A stretch of 64,000 nt of DNA from LZORAL124-50-18 sp051208045 (GTDB lineage Bacteria > Pseudomonadota > Gammaproteobacteria > Pseudomonadales > Oleiphilaceae): positions 496,001 to 560,000 of the forward strand of contig JBPJFY010000001.1 of the NCBI GenBank assembly GCA_051208045.1. The letters run 5' to 3'. Position numbers and translations under genes: made by a program. Shown here piece by piece: positions 16,172-25,410 of this stretch. The number at the start of each line of letters is the position of its first letter. The first letter of the stretch is position 1. The notes beneath the pieces were generated by a model, which worked only from the letters and a program-made list of their open reading frames with translations, ran no database searches and was not told where the DNA came from.

Positions 16172-18667
16172 CACGTTTGCTTTATCCGCCGCTGCCTCGC
16201 CTTCGTCGGCCACATAGTGTTCGGTGAGGTAAGTGGTCGCGGCTTCCTCCGGTAATGGCTTGGCGTAATAATACCCTTGAATGAAGTCACAGGCGTATTT
16301 GCGGAGCAGGGTGACATGCTGCTCCGTTTCTACGCCTTCCGCGACCGTTTTGAGTGAAAGTTTGCCGGCCATTTCAATAATACTTTCGAGGATACTGGCC
16401 GTGTCTTCCGAAACAGAATCGACCACAAAGCTGCGGTCAATTTTCAGAATGTCGATGGGGAGCTTGCGCAGATAGCTGAGCGATGAATAGCCGGTGCCAA
16501 AGTCATCCAGCGCGATACGCACGCCGAGCTTTCTCACGCCCAGCAAAAATTCGATGGCCGTTTTCTCGTCCTGGAGTAGGCCGGATTCGGTGATTTCCAC
16601 TTCGAGGTTTTCCCCTTTCACACCATTTACCAGCATGGCCGTTCGAATCATGTGCAGGGTGTCGCCCTTAAATATCTGTACCGGGGAGAGGTTTACCGAG
16701 ACACAGATATCGGTGTAGCCGGCATCAACCCATTTGGCAATTTGTATGCAGGCGGTATTTAACACCCAGTAACCGATTTCGCAGATCAGCGTGCTCTCTT
16801 CGGCAAACGGGATAAACTCGTTGGGCGAGACGAAGCCCAGTTGCGGGCTCTCCCAGCGAATTAATGCTTCAAATCCGTCAATCCGCTCATCATCCACGCG
16901 CACTCTGGGTTGGTAGAGCAGACGGAATTCGTTGTGATCCAACGCCTGGCGCAAGTTGGATTCCAGCGCGAGCCGTTGCAGTACCAGCGTGTTCATTTCC
17001 CGGGAGTAGAATTCAAAATGATTTTTCCCGGCTTTTTTTGCCTCATACATGGCCATATCGGCATTTTTGAGGATCTCGTGGGCATTACTGCCGTCCTGAG
17101 GGTAAATGGCGATGCCCATACTGGCACCGCAGGTGGTGACATGGTCGCCCAGTGTCACGGGCTTGGATAATGATCGCATCAAGCGTTTGACCACGGTGGA
17201 TACACCGGCCGGACCATCGATATGATTGAGCAACAAAGTAAACTCGTCGCCGCCCAGCCGCGCAATCAGGTTGTTTTGGCGCTCTTCAAAAATCTCGGTG
17301 GTGCCTTCTTTGATGCGGGAAACATAGTCATCGCACCGGATGTTTTTCTGTATCCGCTCAGCGACCTGAATCAGCATCTGGTCGCCCATGTCATGCCCGA
17401 GGGAGTCGTTAATGTCCTTGAAGTTGTCCAGATCGATAAACACCACCGCGAAACTCTGACTTTCCCTTTTTGCGCGGCTGATTGACGATTCCAGCTCGCG
17501 CTTCAAGGTGAACCGGTTGGGTAGACCGGTCAGGTCATCAAAGTAGGCAAGCTGGCGTACTTTCTCCTGGCTGGAAGTGAGGTTTGACTGCATTTTATGA
17601 ATGGAGTGATGCAAATCGCCAAATTCATCGTTGGCCAGTTTGTCGGGCAATTCTGCTTCGAGGTTGCCTTCCCCGATTTTATTTACCGTGTCTCTCAGCT
17701 GGTAAATCGGTTCGAGGAACAGTTTTCGAACATGCTGATAAATGAGCAAAAGCACAACCAGCATCACCGTCATGATGATGATTGCAAAGTAGTAGGTGAG
17801 GCCATAAATGGCTTCCTGCAGGTCATCATCGGGCAGTACGGCAACGATATTCAACTGGTCATTTACCGGATTGTTCTGCAACAGGTAACCGGCATAGACC
17901 TGGTTGGTGGCATGGCCGTTTTTCTGTGTGCTCTGAGTCGTCGCTGCCAGTTGCGTGGCCAAGGGCAGGGTTTGCACATTACTGGGCTTGAACAGCACAT
18001 TTCCTTCTGCGTCCGTGATCAACAGGTAACCGGATTTGCCAATTTTTACCTTGTTGAGCAGCGTCGCCAGAAACTGCATGTCCAGCGCGATCACAAAGTA
18101 GCCTTTGACTTTCCCCTCCTGCTGATCAAATGGCTGGCTGAGATCGCGTACCATCATCGCGCGGGCAAAATAGGCCACGGTTTCACCGCTGTCGTCATGG
18201 GGGCTGATACGGGTCAGGATTTCCTCTTCTTCCAAATTCTGTAGTGCTTTGAACAGGTCTGTGCCGGATTCGTCAAACGAGCGATTATCCAGATCGCGAG
18301 AAACTACGCGCACATCTTCAAATCCATCATTCAGGATCAAACGGATCTCAAAGTACAATGGGCTGGCTTTCTGGTACTCCTGAATCTGCCGAATCAACGC
18401 CGGCTGTTGCAACGCGTACCGCTCGTCACCACTCTGCAGATAGCGTTTCAATAAACGGGAGTTTGCCATGAGGCCCAGATCAGCCTGTGCGTGTCGAAAA
18501 TGGGTTTGGATGACTTCAGCGGTGGTTGATGAGACGGTGTGTACTTCGTTGAGTAATTGTTTCCGAGTGGTGTCTACCAGATAATACGCCGCCACCCCGC
18601 CACAAATCAGCAGGGGAATGATGGTCAGTGCCATCAGAGGCACCAGGAGTTTGTTTTGTAACCGCAC
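16154..18667 (-). CDS. membrane GGDEF-EAL protein, MbaA-like
   Basis: 837 residues starting at GTG 18667. A first membrane helix (LLVPLMALTIIPLLICGGVAAY) is cited only as residues 7-28. A periplasmic dCache-like sensor follows to about residue 280, then a second helix (about 283-308), HAMP, GGDEF and EAL. Catalytic motifs are intact: ARLGGDEF near residue 471 and GFEALIRWE near 598, with DDFGTGYSSLSYLRK. The usual I-site RxxD is displaced: RCDD is separated from ARLGGDEF by about 24 residues, an insertion that may remove product inhibition. It begins 14 bases after a PotD/NspS-like gene, the same arrangement as Vibrio nspS-mbaA. Confidence 0.9.
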   Translation of the reverse strand: MRLQNKLLVPLMALTIIPLLICGGVAAYYLVDTTRKQLLNEVHTVSSTTAEVIQTHFRHAQADLGLMANSRLLKRYLQSGDERYALQQPALIRQIQEYQKASPLYFEIRLILNDGFEDVRVVSRDLDNRSFDESGTDLFKALQNLEEEEILTRISPHDDSGETVAYFARAMMVRDLSQPFDQQEGKVKGYFVIALDMQFLATLLNKVKIGKSGYLLITDAEGNVLFKPSNVQTLPLATQLAATTQSTQKNGHATNQVYAGYLLQNNPVNDQLNIVAVLPDDDLQEAIYGLTYYFAIIIMTVMLVVLLLIYQHVRKLFLEPIYQLRDTVNKIGEGNLEAELPDKLANDEFGDLHHSIHKMQSNLTSSQEKVRQLAYFDDLTGLPNRFTLKRELESSISRAKRESQSFAVVFIDLDNFKDINDSLGHDMGDQMLIQVAERIQKNIRCDDYVSRIKEGTTEIFEERQNNLIARLGGDEFTLLLNHIDGPAGVSTVVKRLMRSLSKPVTLGDHVTTCGASMGIAIYPQDGSNAHEILKNADMAMYEAKKAGKNHFEFYSREMNTLVLQRLALESNLRQALDHNEFRLLYQPRVRVDDERIDGFEALIRWESPQLGFVSPNEFIPFAEESTLICEIGYWVLNTACIQIAKWVDAGYTDICVSVNLSPVQIFKGDTLHMIRTAMLVNGVKGENLEVEITESGLLQDEKTAIEFLLGVRKLGVRIALDDFGTGYSSLSYLRKLPIDILKIDRSFVVDSVSEDTASILESIIEMAGKLSLKTVAEGVETEQHVTLLRKYACDFIQGYYYAKPLPEEAATTYLTEHYVADEGEAAADKANVLSHNA

Positions 18668-18681
18668 GTTGGTTGCGCCTG

Positions 18682-19767
18682 TTATTGAATCAGCTTGCTG
18701 TATTGAGCATTGTAGTACACGGCTGCACGCCCTTGCAGTGGCTTGACGGCCTCGGATTTATCGAGCACTGCCTGAGGGGGATAAATCAGCGGATTGGCGA
18801 GCATTTCCGGGGCGGTGAGCTTGCGCGCTTCCGCGTTCGGACTGGCATAATACAGCTCGCTCGCAATGCTCGCCGCGATGGCCGGTTCATTGATAAAGTC
18901 AATGAATGCCCAGGCCATAGACTTGTTTTTGCTGGCCGACAGCACGGCAATGCAATCCACCCAGATGTTGGTGCCTTCTTCGGGTACCACAAAGGCAATA
19001 TTGTCAGATTTTTCGTTCAGGGCAATCGCATCACCGTTGTACGCCAGTGCCATCCAGGCGGTTTCCCGGAGCAATTCGGAACGATCCGTGATATCGAGAT
19101 ATTGATAGGAAGCCACATGCGGTTTTTGTGCGAGCAGCAACTCGCCAGCTTTCAGGATGGCTTTGGGATCAGTTTCATTCACGGAGCTGCCCAGGGATTT
19201 TAACGCGGGCGTGAACAAATCACGCATGTCTTCGATCATCTGCACCTTGCCGTGCAGCGCAGGCTCCGGATTCAACAGGTCGGTCCACCGGGTCACGGGT
19301 TGAGTGACTTTGTCCTTCAAGTAAGCAATGCCGAGCGTTCCCCACAGGTACGGCACGGCAAACGATCCCAGTCCTTCATGCAGCTGGTACCACCGTTGAT
19401 CAACGTGCTTGAGATTGGGAAGCGACTCCGGCAGCGCGGCAAACATGCCTCCCTGTTGTATATAGGCCTGAAAACTGGCGGCCGAACCGATGATCAGGTC
19501 CAGTCCTGCCCCACCGGTGGTTTGTAGCATTTCATCCTTGAGCTCGTCGGACTCGTAGTACACCACTTCCACCTCATAGCCGGTTTTGGCTTTAAACGCA
19601 TCCAGCACGGCTTGTGGCATGTAATCTTCCCAGTTGTACAGCCGGAGGACGTTACCGGATGAATCCGCATGCACGGGTGTGGTAACCGCGCAAACCAGGC
19701 TGAAAACAAGTGCAATGATCAGGCGGACAGAGGGCCGCCAGCAGGGAGGTAGACGCGAAGGTTCCAT
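18682..19767 (-). CDS. PotD/PotF-type periplasmic polyamine-binding protein, NspS-like
   Basis: 361 residues with an N-terminal signal (hydrophobic VRLIIALVFSLVCAVTTPVHA). LRLYNWEDYMPQAVLDAFKA is the hallmark start of spermidine/putrescine-binding proteins, followed by GLDLIIGSAASFQAYIQ and VPYLWGTLGIAYLKD. No potA, B or C gene is adjacent; the only downstream partner is the membrane GGDEF-EAL gene 14 bases away. In Vibrio cholerae NspS binds norspermidine or spermidine and controls MbaA rather than transport. I infer the same signalling role. GGAGAG precedes the ATG. Confidence 0.88.
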   Translation of the reverse strand: MEPSRLPPCWRPSVRLIIALVFSLVCAVTTPVHADSSGNVLRLYNWEDYMPQAVLDAFKAKTGYEVEVVYYESDELKDEMLQTTGGAGLDLIIGSAASFQAYIQQGGMFAALPESLPNLKHVDQRWYQLHEGLGSFAVPYLWGTLGIAYLKDKVTQPVTRWTDLLNPEPALHGKVQMIEDMRDLFTPALKSLGSSVNETDPKAILKAGELLLAQKPHVASYQYLDITDRSELLRETAWMALAYNGDAIALNEKSDNIAFVVPEEGTNIWVDCIAVLSASKNKSMAWAFIDFINEPAIAASIASELYYASPNAEARKLTAPEMLANPLIYPPQAVLDKSEAVKPLQGRAAVYYNAQYSKLIQ

Positions 19768-19848
19768 TTCTGTCTCTCCAGAGTGTGGGGTGTATCTATG
19801 TGTTCTAGTTCAAATTTTCAGATAGGGCAAGGGAAAAACCGACACGCC

Positions 19849-20853
19849 CTAGTTCAGTGCGAAGATCTTTGCGCGTACCATCTCCCGGTATTGTCCGGGC
19901 GTCATCGCGTTGCGTTTACTGAAGAGGCGGTTAAAGTAATTGGCATCATCAAAACCACAGAGCCCGGCAATCTGGTTCACGGGCAGATTGGTGTCTTTCA
20001 GTAGCTCCATGGCCTGCTGTATACGCAACTGTTGTAGATATTGAAGTGGCGACAGTCCGGTTGCCTGTCGGAATCGACGGCTGAACGTGCGCTCCGCCAT
20101 CGCTGCTGAGTGGGCCCAGTCGGCCACGGTAAACCGTGTTTGCCAGTGCTGATGGCACCATTCCTGCGCCCGGATGATGTCTTCATCGTGGTGTTGGTTC
20201 CCGCCTTTCACAAAAAACGGTTTTTCGTAATGTCGTTTGAGTTCGTGCGAAAAGTGACGCTCAACGATGCGTGTGATCGCTTCGCCGTAGCGTTGTTCAA
20301 TGAGGTACAGGATCAGGTCGGAAAGTGCATTAATGCTTCCGGCACAGTAAATGTTGTTGCCGTAGGTGATAAATTGATGTGTGTTCAGCTCCAGATCGGG
20401 ATAAATCTGGCGAAATCGGTCGAAGAAGTACCAGTGCGTTGTCACGGGCGTGTTTTCCAGCAGGCCCGCCTGCGCCAGGAAGCACACGCTGGTTCCGGTG
20501 GCGATGAGCAATGTTCCCTGGCGGTAGGCGTGTTGAAGCCACTGGATCATCGCTTGCTCCCTTTTGACCGCCGGTAACGGGTTGCCCCAGACGGGGGGGA
20601 GAATGATCCAGGCCGGGCCTCGTGGCTGACCATCCCAGTGGGAAAACAGGGCATCGGGCATCACTTGGATACCACCAGTCAATGTCACCGGCTGATAGGA
20701 TGCAGCCGCCCGTACCAGGCGGAGCTTGTCGCCTGCCGGGTGACGCCCGTGTTGGGTCCGACGCAGGCTTTCAGCCGCCTGCAACATTTCGCATGGGCCA
20801 CTGATGCCGGTCAGCAGTGCGCTCTGAAAGAGGGGAAAGACGATTTCAAACAC
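19849..20853 (-). CDS. GlxA-type AraC-family regulator (DJ-1/PfpI plus HTH)
   Basis: 334 residues from a GTG start at 20853 preceded by AGAGGA; the frame is open further upstream but lacks a ribosome site. The N-terminal DJ-1/PfpI-like domain (FEIVFPLFQSALLTGISG, IATGTSVCFLAQAGLL) joins a C-terminal AraC HTH pair (AAMAERTFSRRFRQATGLSP and NQIAGLCGFDDANYFNRLF). It is divergent from the ketosynthase gene with about 118 bases between starts, so control of that gene is plausible. It lies upstream, on the same strand, of the polyamine-binding gene. Confidence 0.88.
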   Translation of the reverse strand: MFEIVFPLFQSALLTGISGPCEMLQAAESLRRTQHGRHPAGDKLRLVRAAASYQPVTLTGGIQVMPDALFSHWDGQPRGPAWIILPPVWGNPLPAVKREQAMIQWLQHAYRQGTLLIATGTSVCFLAQAGLLENTPVTTHWYFFDRFRQIYPDLELNTHQFITYGNNIYCAGSINALSDLILYLIEQRYGEAITRIVERHFSHELKRHYEKPFFVKGGNQHHDEDIIRAQEWCHQHWQTRFTVADWAHSAAMAERTFSRRFRQATGLSPLQYLQQLRIQQAMELLKDTNLPVNQIAGLCGFDDANYFNRLFSKRNAMTPGQYREMVRAKIFALN

Positions 20854-20971
20854 GATGAATCCTCTGTTTGGCGATATTGTCCAGTGAAAAGGCGAAAATG
20901 TCCAGTTACGGAACCGCTGACCGGTGTACACTGGTTGAACATTCTTTACGCTCTGTCATCGTGTTTCTCTT

Positions 20972-22672
20972 ATGTCTGTTTTACCTGTCATTGTTGGTTT
21001 TGGTGGTATCAGCCCAGCCGGGCGCAGTTCCTTTCATCATGGTTATCGTCGATTAGTGCATGATCGGCTCAGTGAGTCGCAAATGCGTGCTACCTGGGCA
21101 GATTTGACTGAACTCATGGGTTTATCGGGTAGTGAGGCGGGCAGTGCACATACAGATACACTGCTCGCGGGTACGTTGGTACGCAGTCGCTGGCCGAAAG
21201 CGGCCGGCACACCTCAGAGCGAGCGCGGGGCCGTCTCCAGTGCCGGGATGCTGCCCAACGGCTTTGATGCGGGGCGCTATTATCGCTCGGCGCATCACCC
21301 GAAAGCGCTGGCGATGACCGTGTTTGGCGCGTCTGATGCGCTGAACAGCACTGGATTGGACTGGCCTGTGATACAGGCCCAGGTGCCGCCCGATCAAGTC
21401 TCGGTGTATGCAGGTTCTTCGCTGGGACAATGGGATGACGACAGCGCGCGCGGACTGCTGCAGAGCAGTGTGAAAGGGAAGCGTGCCAGCACGAAAATGC
21501 TGCCGTTCAGTTTTCCGGAAATGCCGGCCGATTTCATCAACAGCTATATGTTGAACAGTGTGGGGGTCACCGGGCACTGTGCGGGGGCGTGTGCGACATT
21601 TCTCTACAACTTGCGTCTGGGTGTGCAGGATATCGCTGCCGGTCGTGCACAAGTGGCGGTGGTCGGCAGCGTAGAAGCGCCGCTCGTCCCCGAAGTGGTT
21701 TCCGGCTTTGAAGCCATGGGGGCGTTAGCAAATGATGCCCGGCTCCGAGCGCTCTCGCCCGACGGCGTGCTGGATTGTCGACAGGCCTGTCGGCCATTTT
21801 CGGACAATGTCGGCTTCACACTGGCTGAATCCGCGCAGTTTCTGGTGCTGATGAGTGATCAACTGGCGCTTCAGCTCGGCGCGACCGTGTATGGAGCAGT
21901 TCCCGAAGTTTTTGTCCATGCGGATGGCAATAAAAAGTCCATCTCCAGCCCTGGCGTCGGCAACTATCTTACGATGGCGAAGGCTACGGCGCTCGCCGCA
22001 CAACTACTGGGGGATGCCGGATTACAGCGCACATTTGTGCAGGCCCACGGTACTGGCACACCGCAGAACCGCACGACGGAATCACACATATTGAGTGAAA
22101 CAGCCACGGCATTCGGTATCACGGATTGGCCGGTAACTGCCATGAAGGCTTATTTAGGGCATCCTCTCGGGCCAGCGGCTGGTGATCAGATCATTATGTC
22201 GCTGGGCGTCTGGCAGGAGGGCATTATTCCCGGCATTGGCACCATTGAGGGTATCGCAGATGACGTAGCCACGCGAGGACTTCGATTCCTGACATCCCAT
22301 ACCTTCGCCGGCCTGAAGGGAGAAGACACCCTGGGGGCTTTGATTAACTCCAAAGGCTTTGGCGGCAACAATGCTTCCACCCTGGTACTCTCGCCTGCGC
22401 AATCTCTGCAGATGATGCAAACGCGTTACGGGAAACAGACCCTGACAGACTATTGGCATCGAAATGAAACCACCCGTGAACAGGCCGCGCGTTATGATCA
22501 AAGCGCAATTCAGGGGCAGCGGCAGATTCGCTACGCCTTTGGTACATCTGTCATCCCTTCGGAAGCGGTGCAGATGACCCGTGATGCAGTGCATTTGGGG
22601 AAAGTGCAGGTGTCACTGCCGGTGACAACCTCGTATGCTCCGTATCAGGGCGACGGTAGTTCCGGCGAATGA
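20972..22672 (+). CDS. FabY-like beta-ketoacyl-ACP synthase
   Basis: 566-residue thiolase-fold enzyme. The condensing triad is visible: Cys207 in CAGACATFLYNL, His359 in QAHGTGTPQN and His397 in YLGHPLGPAAGD. The N-terminus VIVGFGGISPAGRSSFHHGY and the long intervening region match the large single-domain synthases related to Pseudomonas FabY, which start fatty acid synthesis from acetyl-CoA and malonyl-ACP. No ACP or ketoreductase gene is adjacent, so it may serve general fatty acid synthesis or an undefined lipid. No good ribosome site precedes ATG 20972. The end overlaps the convergent gene by 28 bases. Confidence 0.82.
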   Translation: MSVLPVIVGFGGISPAGRSSFHHGYRRLVHDRLSESQMRATWADLTELMGLSGSEAGSAHTDTLLAGTLVRSRWPKAAGTPQSERGAVSSAGMLPNGFDAGRYYRSAHHPKALAMTVFGASDALNSTGLDWPVIQAQVPPDQVSVYAGSSLGQWDDDSARGLLQSSVKGKRASTKMLPFSFPEMPADFINSYMLNSVGVTGHCAGACATFLYNLRLGVQDIAAGRAQVAVVGSVEAPLVPEVVSGFEAMGALANDARLRALSPDGVLDCRQACRPFSDNVGFTLAESAQFLVLMSDQLALQLGATVYGAVPEVFVHADGNKKSISSPGVGNYLTMAKATALAAQLLGDAGLQRTFVQAHGTGTPQNRTTESHILSETATAFGITDWPVTAMKAYLGHPLGPAAGDQIIMSLGVWQEGIIPGIGTIEGIADDVATRGLRFLTSHTFAGLKGEDTLGALINSKGFGGNNASTLVLSPAQSLQMMQTRYGKQTLTDYWHRNETTREQAARYDQSAIQGQRQIRYAFGTSVIPSEAVQMTRDAVHLGKVQVSLPVTTSYAPYQGDGSSGE

Positions 22673-23475
22673 GTGGTACACAGAGCCGGCGCGGCATTCG
22701 GATTCGCCAACAGTGAATGATAGTTGTTGACCGCTACGCGCGCTTCGTTCTCCCGGTTATAGCGTTCGATCCAGGCTTTACTCACCTGCTTTGAGAACAC
22801 AGAGTAGAGGCCAACCGAGGGTTCGGGCAATGCAAGCACGCGCATGTCTTTACCGAGCCCCATACTTTTGATCTGGTATTCCAGCGACAGGCCTGTGGGA
22901 TTATAAATAGCATCAATACGCCTGGCTTTTAACTGGCGAACCAGTGAAGCAAACACATTGTCTGAGCCGGTCATCAGCGTAAATCGCAACCGTTCGTCCC
23001 GCATCAACGGGGAGCGATAACCCTCGTGAAAGAAGCCGATTCTTAACGGAATCAGGTCGTGTATATCTCGGATCGAGGTGAGTGGCTGATCTTTTCGTAC
23101 CGCGATCGCGGATTGCATCTCAAAATATGGCGCGGAGGGATACTGGAACCGGGCTCGGCGGTCGTCATTGGCTGCCAGAAACAAGGCCACCTGCACATGA
23201 TTGTTTTGCAGAGAGTAGAGCAGCCGTGAAAACGGGTGTCGTTGCCAGACCACTTCCGTATTCAGGCAGGCAGCGATCTGATTGAAGTAATCAATGGCAA
23301 AGCCGGTGTGTCCGTCAGTATCGCCTGGTTCGAATGCGTGGGGCTCCAGCACAAAGTAGGCGGCGTGCAGCTTATCCGGAGTCGTTGGATGTGGAGCATC
23401 CACGGTAGCCAGCACACTGCCACCGAACAGTAGAAGACAGAAAAAAAGTGGCGCTTGGATGTTGTTTCGGGCCAT
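22645..23475 (-). CDS. orphan family 3 periplasmic solute-binding protein
   Basis: About 276 residues from ATG 23475 (MARNNIQAPLFFCLLLFGG), with a Sec signal ending near SVLATVDA. FAIDYFNQIAACLNTEVVW and FPYSAPYFEM-like segments place it in the SBP_bac_3 family. No permease or ATPase is adjacent. Such orphans often feed shared permeases or act as sensors. The 3' end overlaps the ketosynthase gene tail to tail. A TTG 24 bases upstream would also be in frame. Confidence 0.75.
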   Translation of the reverse strand: MARNNIQAPLFFCLLLFGGSVLATVDAPHPTTPDKLHAAYFVLEPHAFEPGDTDGHTGFAIDYFNQIAACLNTEVVWQRHPFSRLLYSLQNNHVQVALFLAANDDRRARFQYPSAPYFEMQSAIAVRKDQPLTSIRDIHDLIPLRIGFFHEGYRSPLMRDERLRFTLMTGSDNVFASLVRQLKARRIDAIYNPTGLSLEYQIKSMGLGKDMRVLALPEPSVGLYSVFSKQVSKAWIERYNRENEARVAVNNYHSLLANPNAAPALCTTHSPELPSP

Positions 23476-23627
23476 GGCAGTTGTGGCGCTCCCGTTCAAG
23501 TGAAACGAACTCGCCTACTAATCATAGACCAAAACAGGGTGAGACCAAAAGAACGGTGCGGAGGCAAAAATGCGACGAAGATGTTCCACCGCCGAGTGTA
23601 ATTGGGCTTTGTCGGTTTGAGCAAGCA

Positions 23628-24647
23628 TCACCGGGACAACTCCCCGGCACATTCATCCCCACGGGGGAGAAATGTGTGAGCGGGCAGGGGGTCGTAGCCG
23701 AGAGCCACCCGCTGGGCATGAAATGCCGCTATGACCTTCTGCTTTTGCTCACTGGCTGCCTGACCGCCCACGACCTGTAATGGAAGCGAACTTGTGTAAG
23801 GTTCAAGTGGCATGGCATGCTCAATGAGCGCTGCAAAGGCATGGTAATGGCTGATCTGGGTGATCAGCGCATTTTTTTCTTCTTCTGTTAATCCGGCATA
23901 CAACACGGCTTCCTGAATTTGTATGTCCTCTGACACGCTGGGTGGGCTGACCGGTTCGGCCTCATGTTGAAACGCGATACCCTTCTCCAGCGTCTGCATG
24001 ACTTGCCACTGATAGCTTCGGGCCAACAGAGCGAGATGGTACCCGGAGCCATGGAGCGCGGACTGATACGCCCATTGGCGTGCTTTATCAATTTTTCGTA
24101 CTTTATCAACAATGGCCTCGGTGTTTTCCTGTGAACGTTGTCCGATAGCCGGGGTATCGTCTAGTGCGTTTGGCGCGGGGGTGTGATAGTGCGTATCAAA
24201 CGTGTTTAAGGACGGAATGGCTTCCGCAAACAGTGTCATCGAGAGCAGTTGCATGGCCGGCAATGATCCAGACTCCGCCAGATTTTCCAGTGCTTCAGGG
24301 GATAAATCCCGGATCGCCGTAAGTACCGGTTTGAGCGCACCCTTGTCATCGTAAGGGGATTGGTTCAGTGCCGGGGCGTGTTGATCCTCTTCCAGACAGT
24401 CGTCGGGATCGGGAGTGGACATTGGCGGGGATGGTTGGCTTTCTGTGTGCTCAATGGGCGGCTGAGTGGCGACAGATTGGTGTGCTGATGGTGTGGTTTC
24501 CTGGAGCGATGGACTTGCGCGGTCGCCTGTGGCAACGTCCTCGTTGGCGGTGCCGAAAAAAAAGAAGACAGCCAGTACCAGACCGGCTGCCAAAGAGAGG
24601 CCTGTAAGTGTATGCAGTGCATGCCCTGTTGCACGTGTTTTGTACAT
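23628..24647 (-). CDS. hypothetical membrane-anchored protein
   Basis: 339 residues that I do not recognise. One N-terminal membrane helix (TGLSLAAGLVLAVFFFFG) is followed by a Pro/Ser/Thr/Gln-rich linker (about 40-105). An alpha-helical, Ala/Glu-rich region (about 110-330) begins LSPEALENLAESGSLPAMQL, reminiscent of Sel1-like helical repeats but without a clear repeat. It probably faces the periplasm. It is divergent from the pilin-like gene. Confidence 0.7.
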   Translation of the reverse strand: MYKTRATGHALHTLTGLSLAAGLVLAVFFFFGTANEDVATGDRASPSLQETTPSAHQSVATQPPIEHTESQPSPPMSTPDPDDCLEEDQHAPALNQSPYDDKGALKPVLTAIRDLSPEALENLAESGSLPAMQLLSMTLFAEAIPSLNTFDTHYHTPAPNALDDTPAIGQRSQENTEAIVDKVRKIDKARQWAYQSALHGSGYHLALLARSYQWQVMQTLEKGIAFQHEAEPVSPPSVSEDIQIQEAVLYAGLTEEEKNALITQISHYHAFAALIEHAMPLEPYTSSLPLQVVGGQAASEQKQKVIAAFHAQRVALGYDPLPAHTFLPRGDECAGELSR

Positions 24648-24792
24648 GAGATCCTTTCCGGTATGGACAGGGTAAATCGTGTTAATTTAGGTAAAATCCT
24701 AGCGCATTCGATGGGAAATGTGAGGTGCTTAACATATACTGGATGGCTTATACGTTTTACTTCTATAAAATTGGCTGTTTAGGGTTGAATTA

Positions 24793-25326
24793 GTGGTTCC
24801 TGGCTCATCACACCGTGCTTCAGCACCGGGCTTTACGCTCATCGAATTGGTCATGGTTATTGTGATCCTGGGGGTGGTTGCGGCGGTAGCGCTTCCCCGG
24901 TTTTCAGACCTGTCTGGTTCTGCCCGCATTGCTGCGCTTGACGGCATCGCCGGTTCCATGCGCTCGGTCATCGCTATCGTGCGGAGTAAGGCACGGGCAC
25001 AGGGGTTGAGTGTGGCGGCAACGAACCCGGGTGGCGGCGCAGCACAGAGTGTATTTATCGTCGACACGGAAGCAGGCTCGGCTGAAGTGGATTGGCGTAA
25101 CCTGTGTCCGGAGAGTGTCGCAGAACTCGGCGATCGGCTGAGTATGCCCGATTTTATCGATCTCAGTACCTCTGCGGGCCTCACTTCCACTGTTACAAAT
25201 CGATATACCTTTATCGGTTACGCCATCCCTGGCGCTGCGCCGACCACAGCTGCCGGCTGTTATGTGATCTACGATTCCTTTGGCAACCCGGATTGCACCG
25301 TGTCGGTCGTTACCGTGGATTGCTGA
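24793..25326 (+). CDS. type IV pilin-like/MSHA-type prepilin
   Basis: 177 residues starting at GTG. A short leader ends at the prepilin peptidase site APG|FTLIELVMVIVILGVV, with Glu at +5 and a hydrophobic helix. The C-terminal region has two cysteine pairs (NLCPES, GCYVIY, DCTVSV, VDC) as in MSHA and type II pseudopilins. No assembly genes are adjacent, so it would use machinery encoded elsewhere. AGGG lies about 10 bases upstream. Confidence 0.85.
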   Translation: MVPGSSHRASAPGFTLIELVMVIVILGVVAAVALPRFSDLSGSARIAALDGIAGSMRSVIAIVRSKARAQGLSVAATNPGGGAAQSVFIVDTEAGSAEVDWRNLCPESVAELGDRLSMPDFIDLSTSAGLTSTVTNRYTFIGYAIPGAAPTTAAGCYVIYDSFGNPDCTVSVVTVDC

Positions 25327-25410
25327 TCAACATGCAGCGTCAGTCCATTGCGGGATGGCACATCAGGTTCTACCCTGAATAGAACGCCGATGCCCAAAAG
25401 GATGCCTGCC

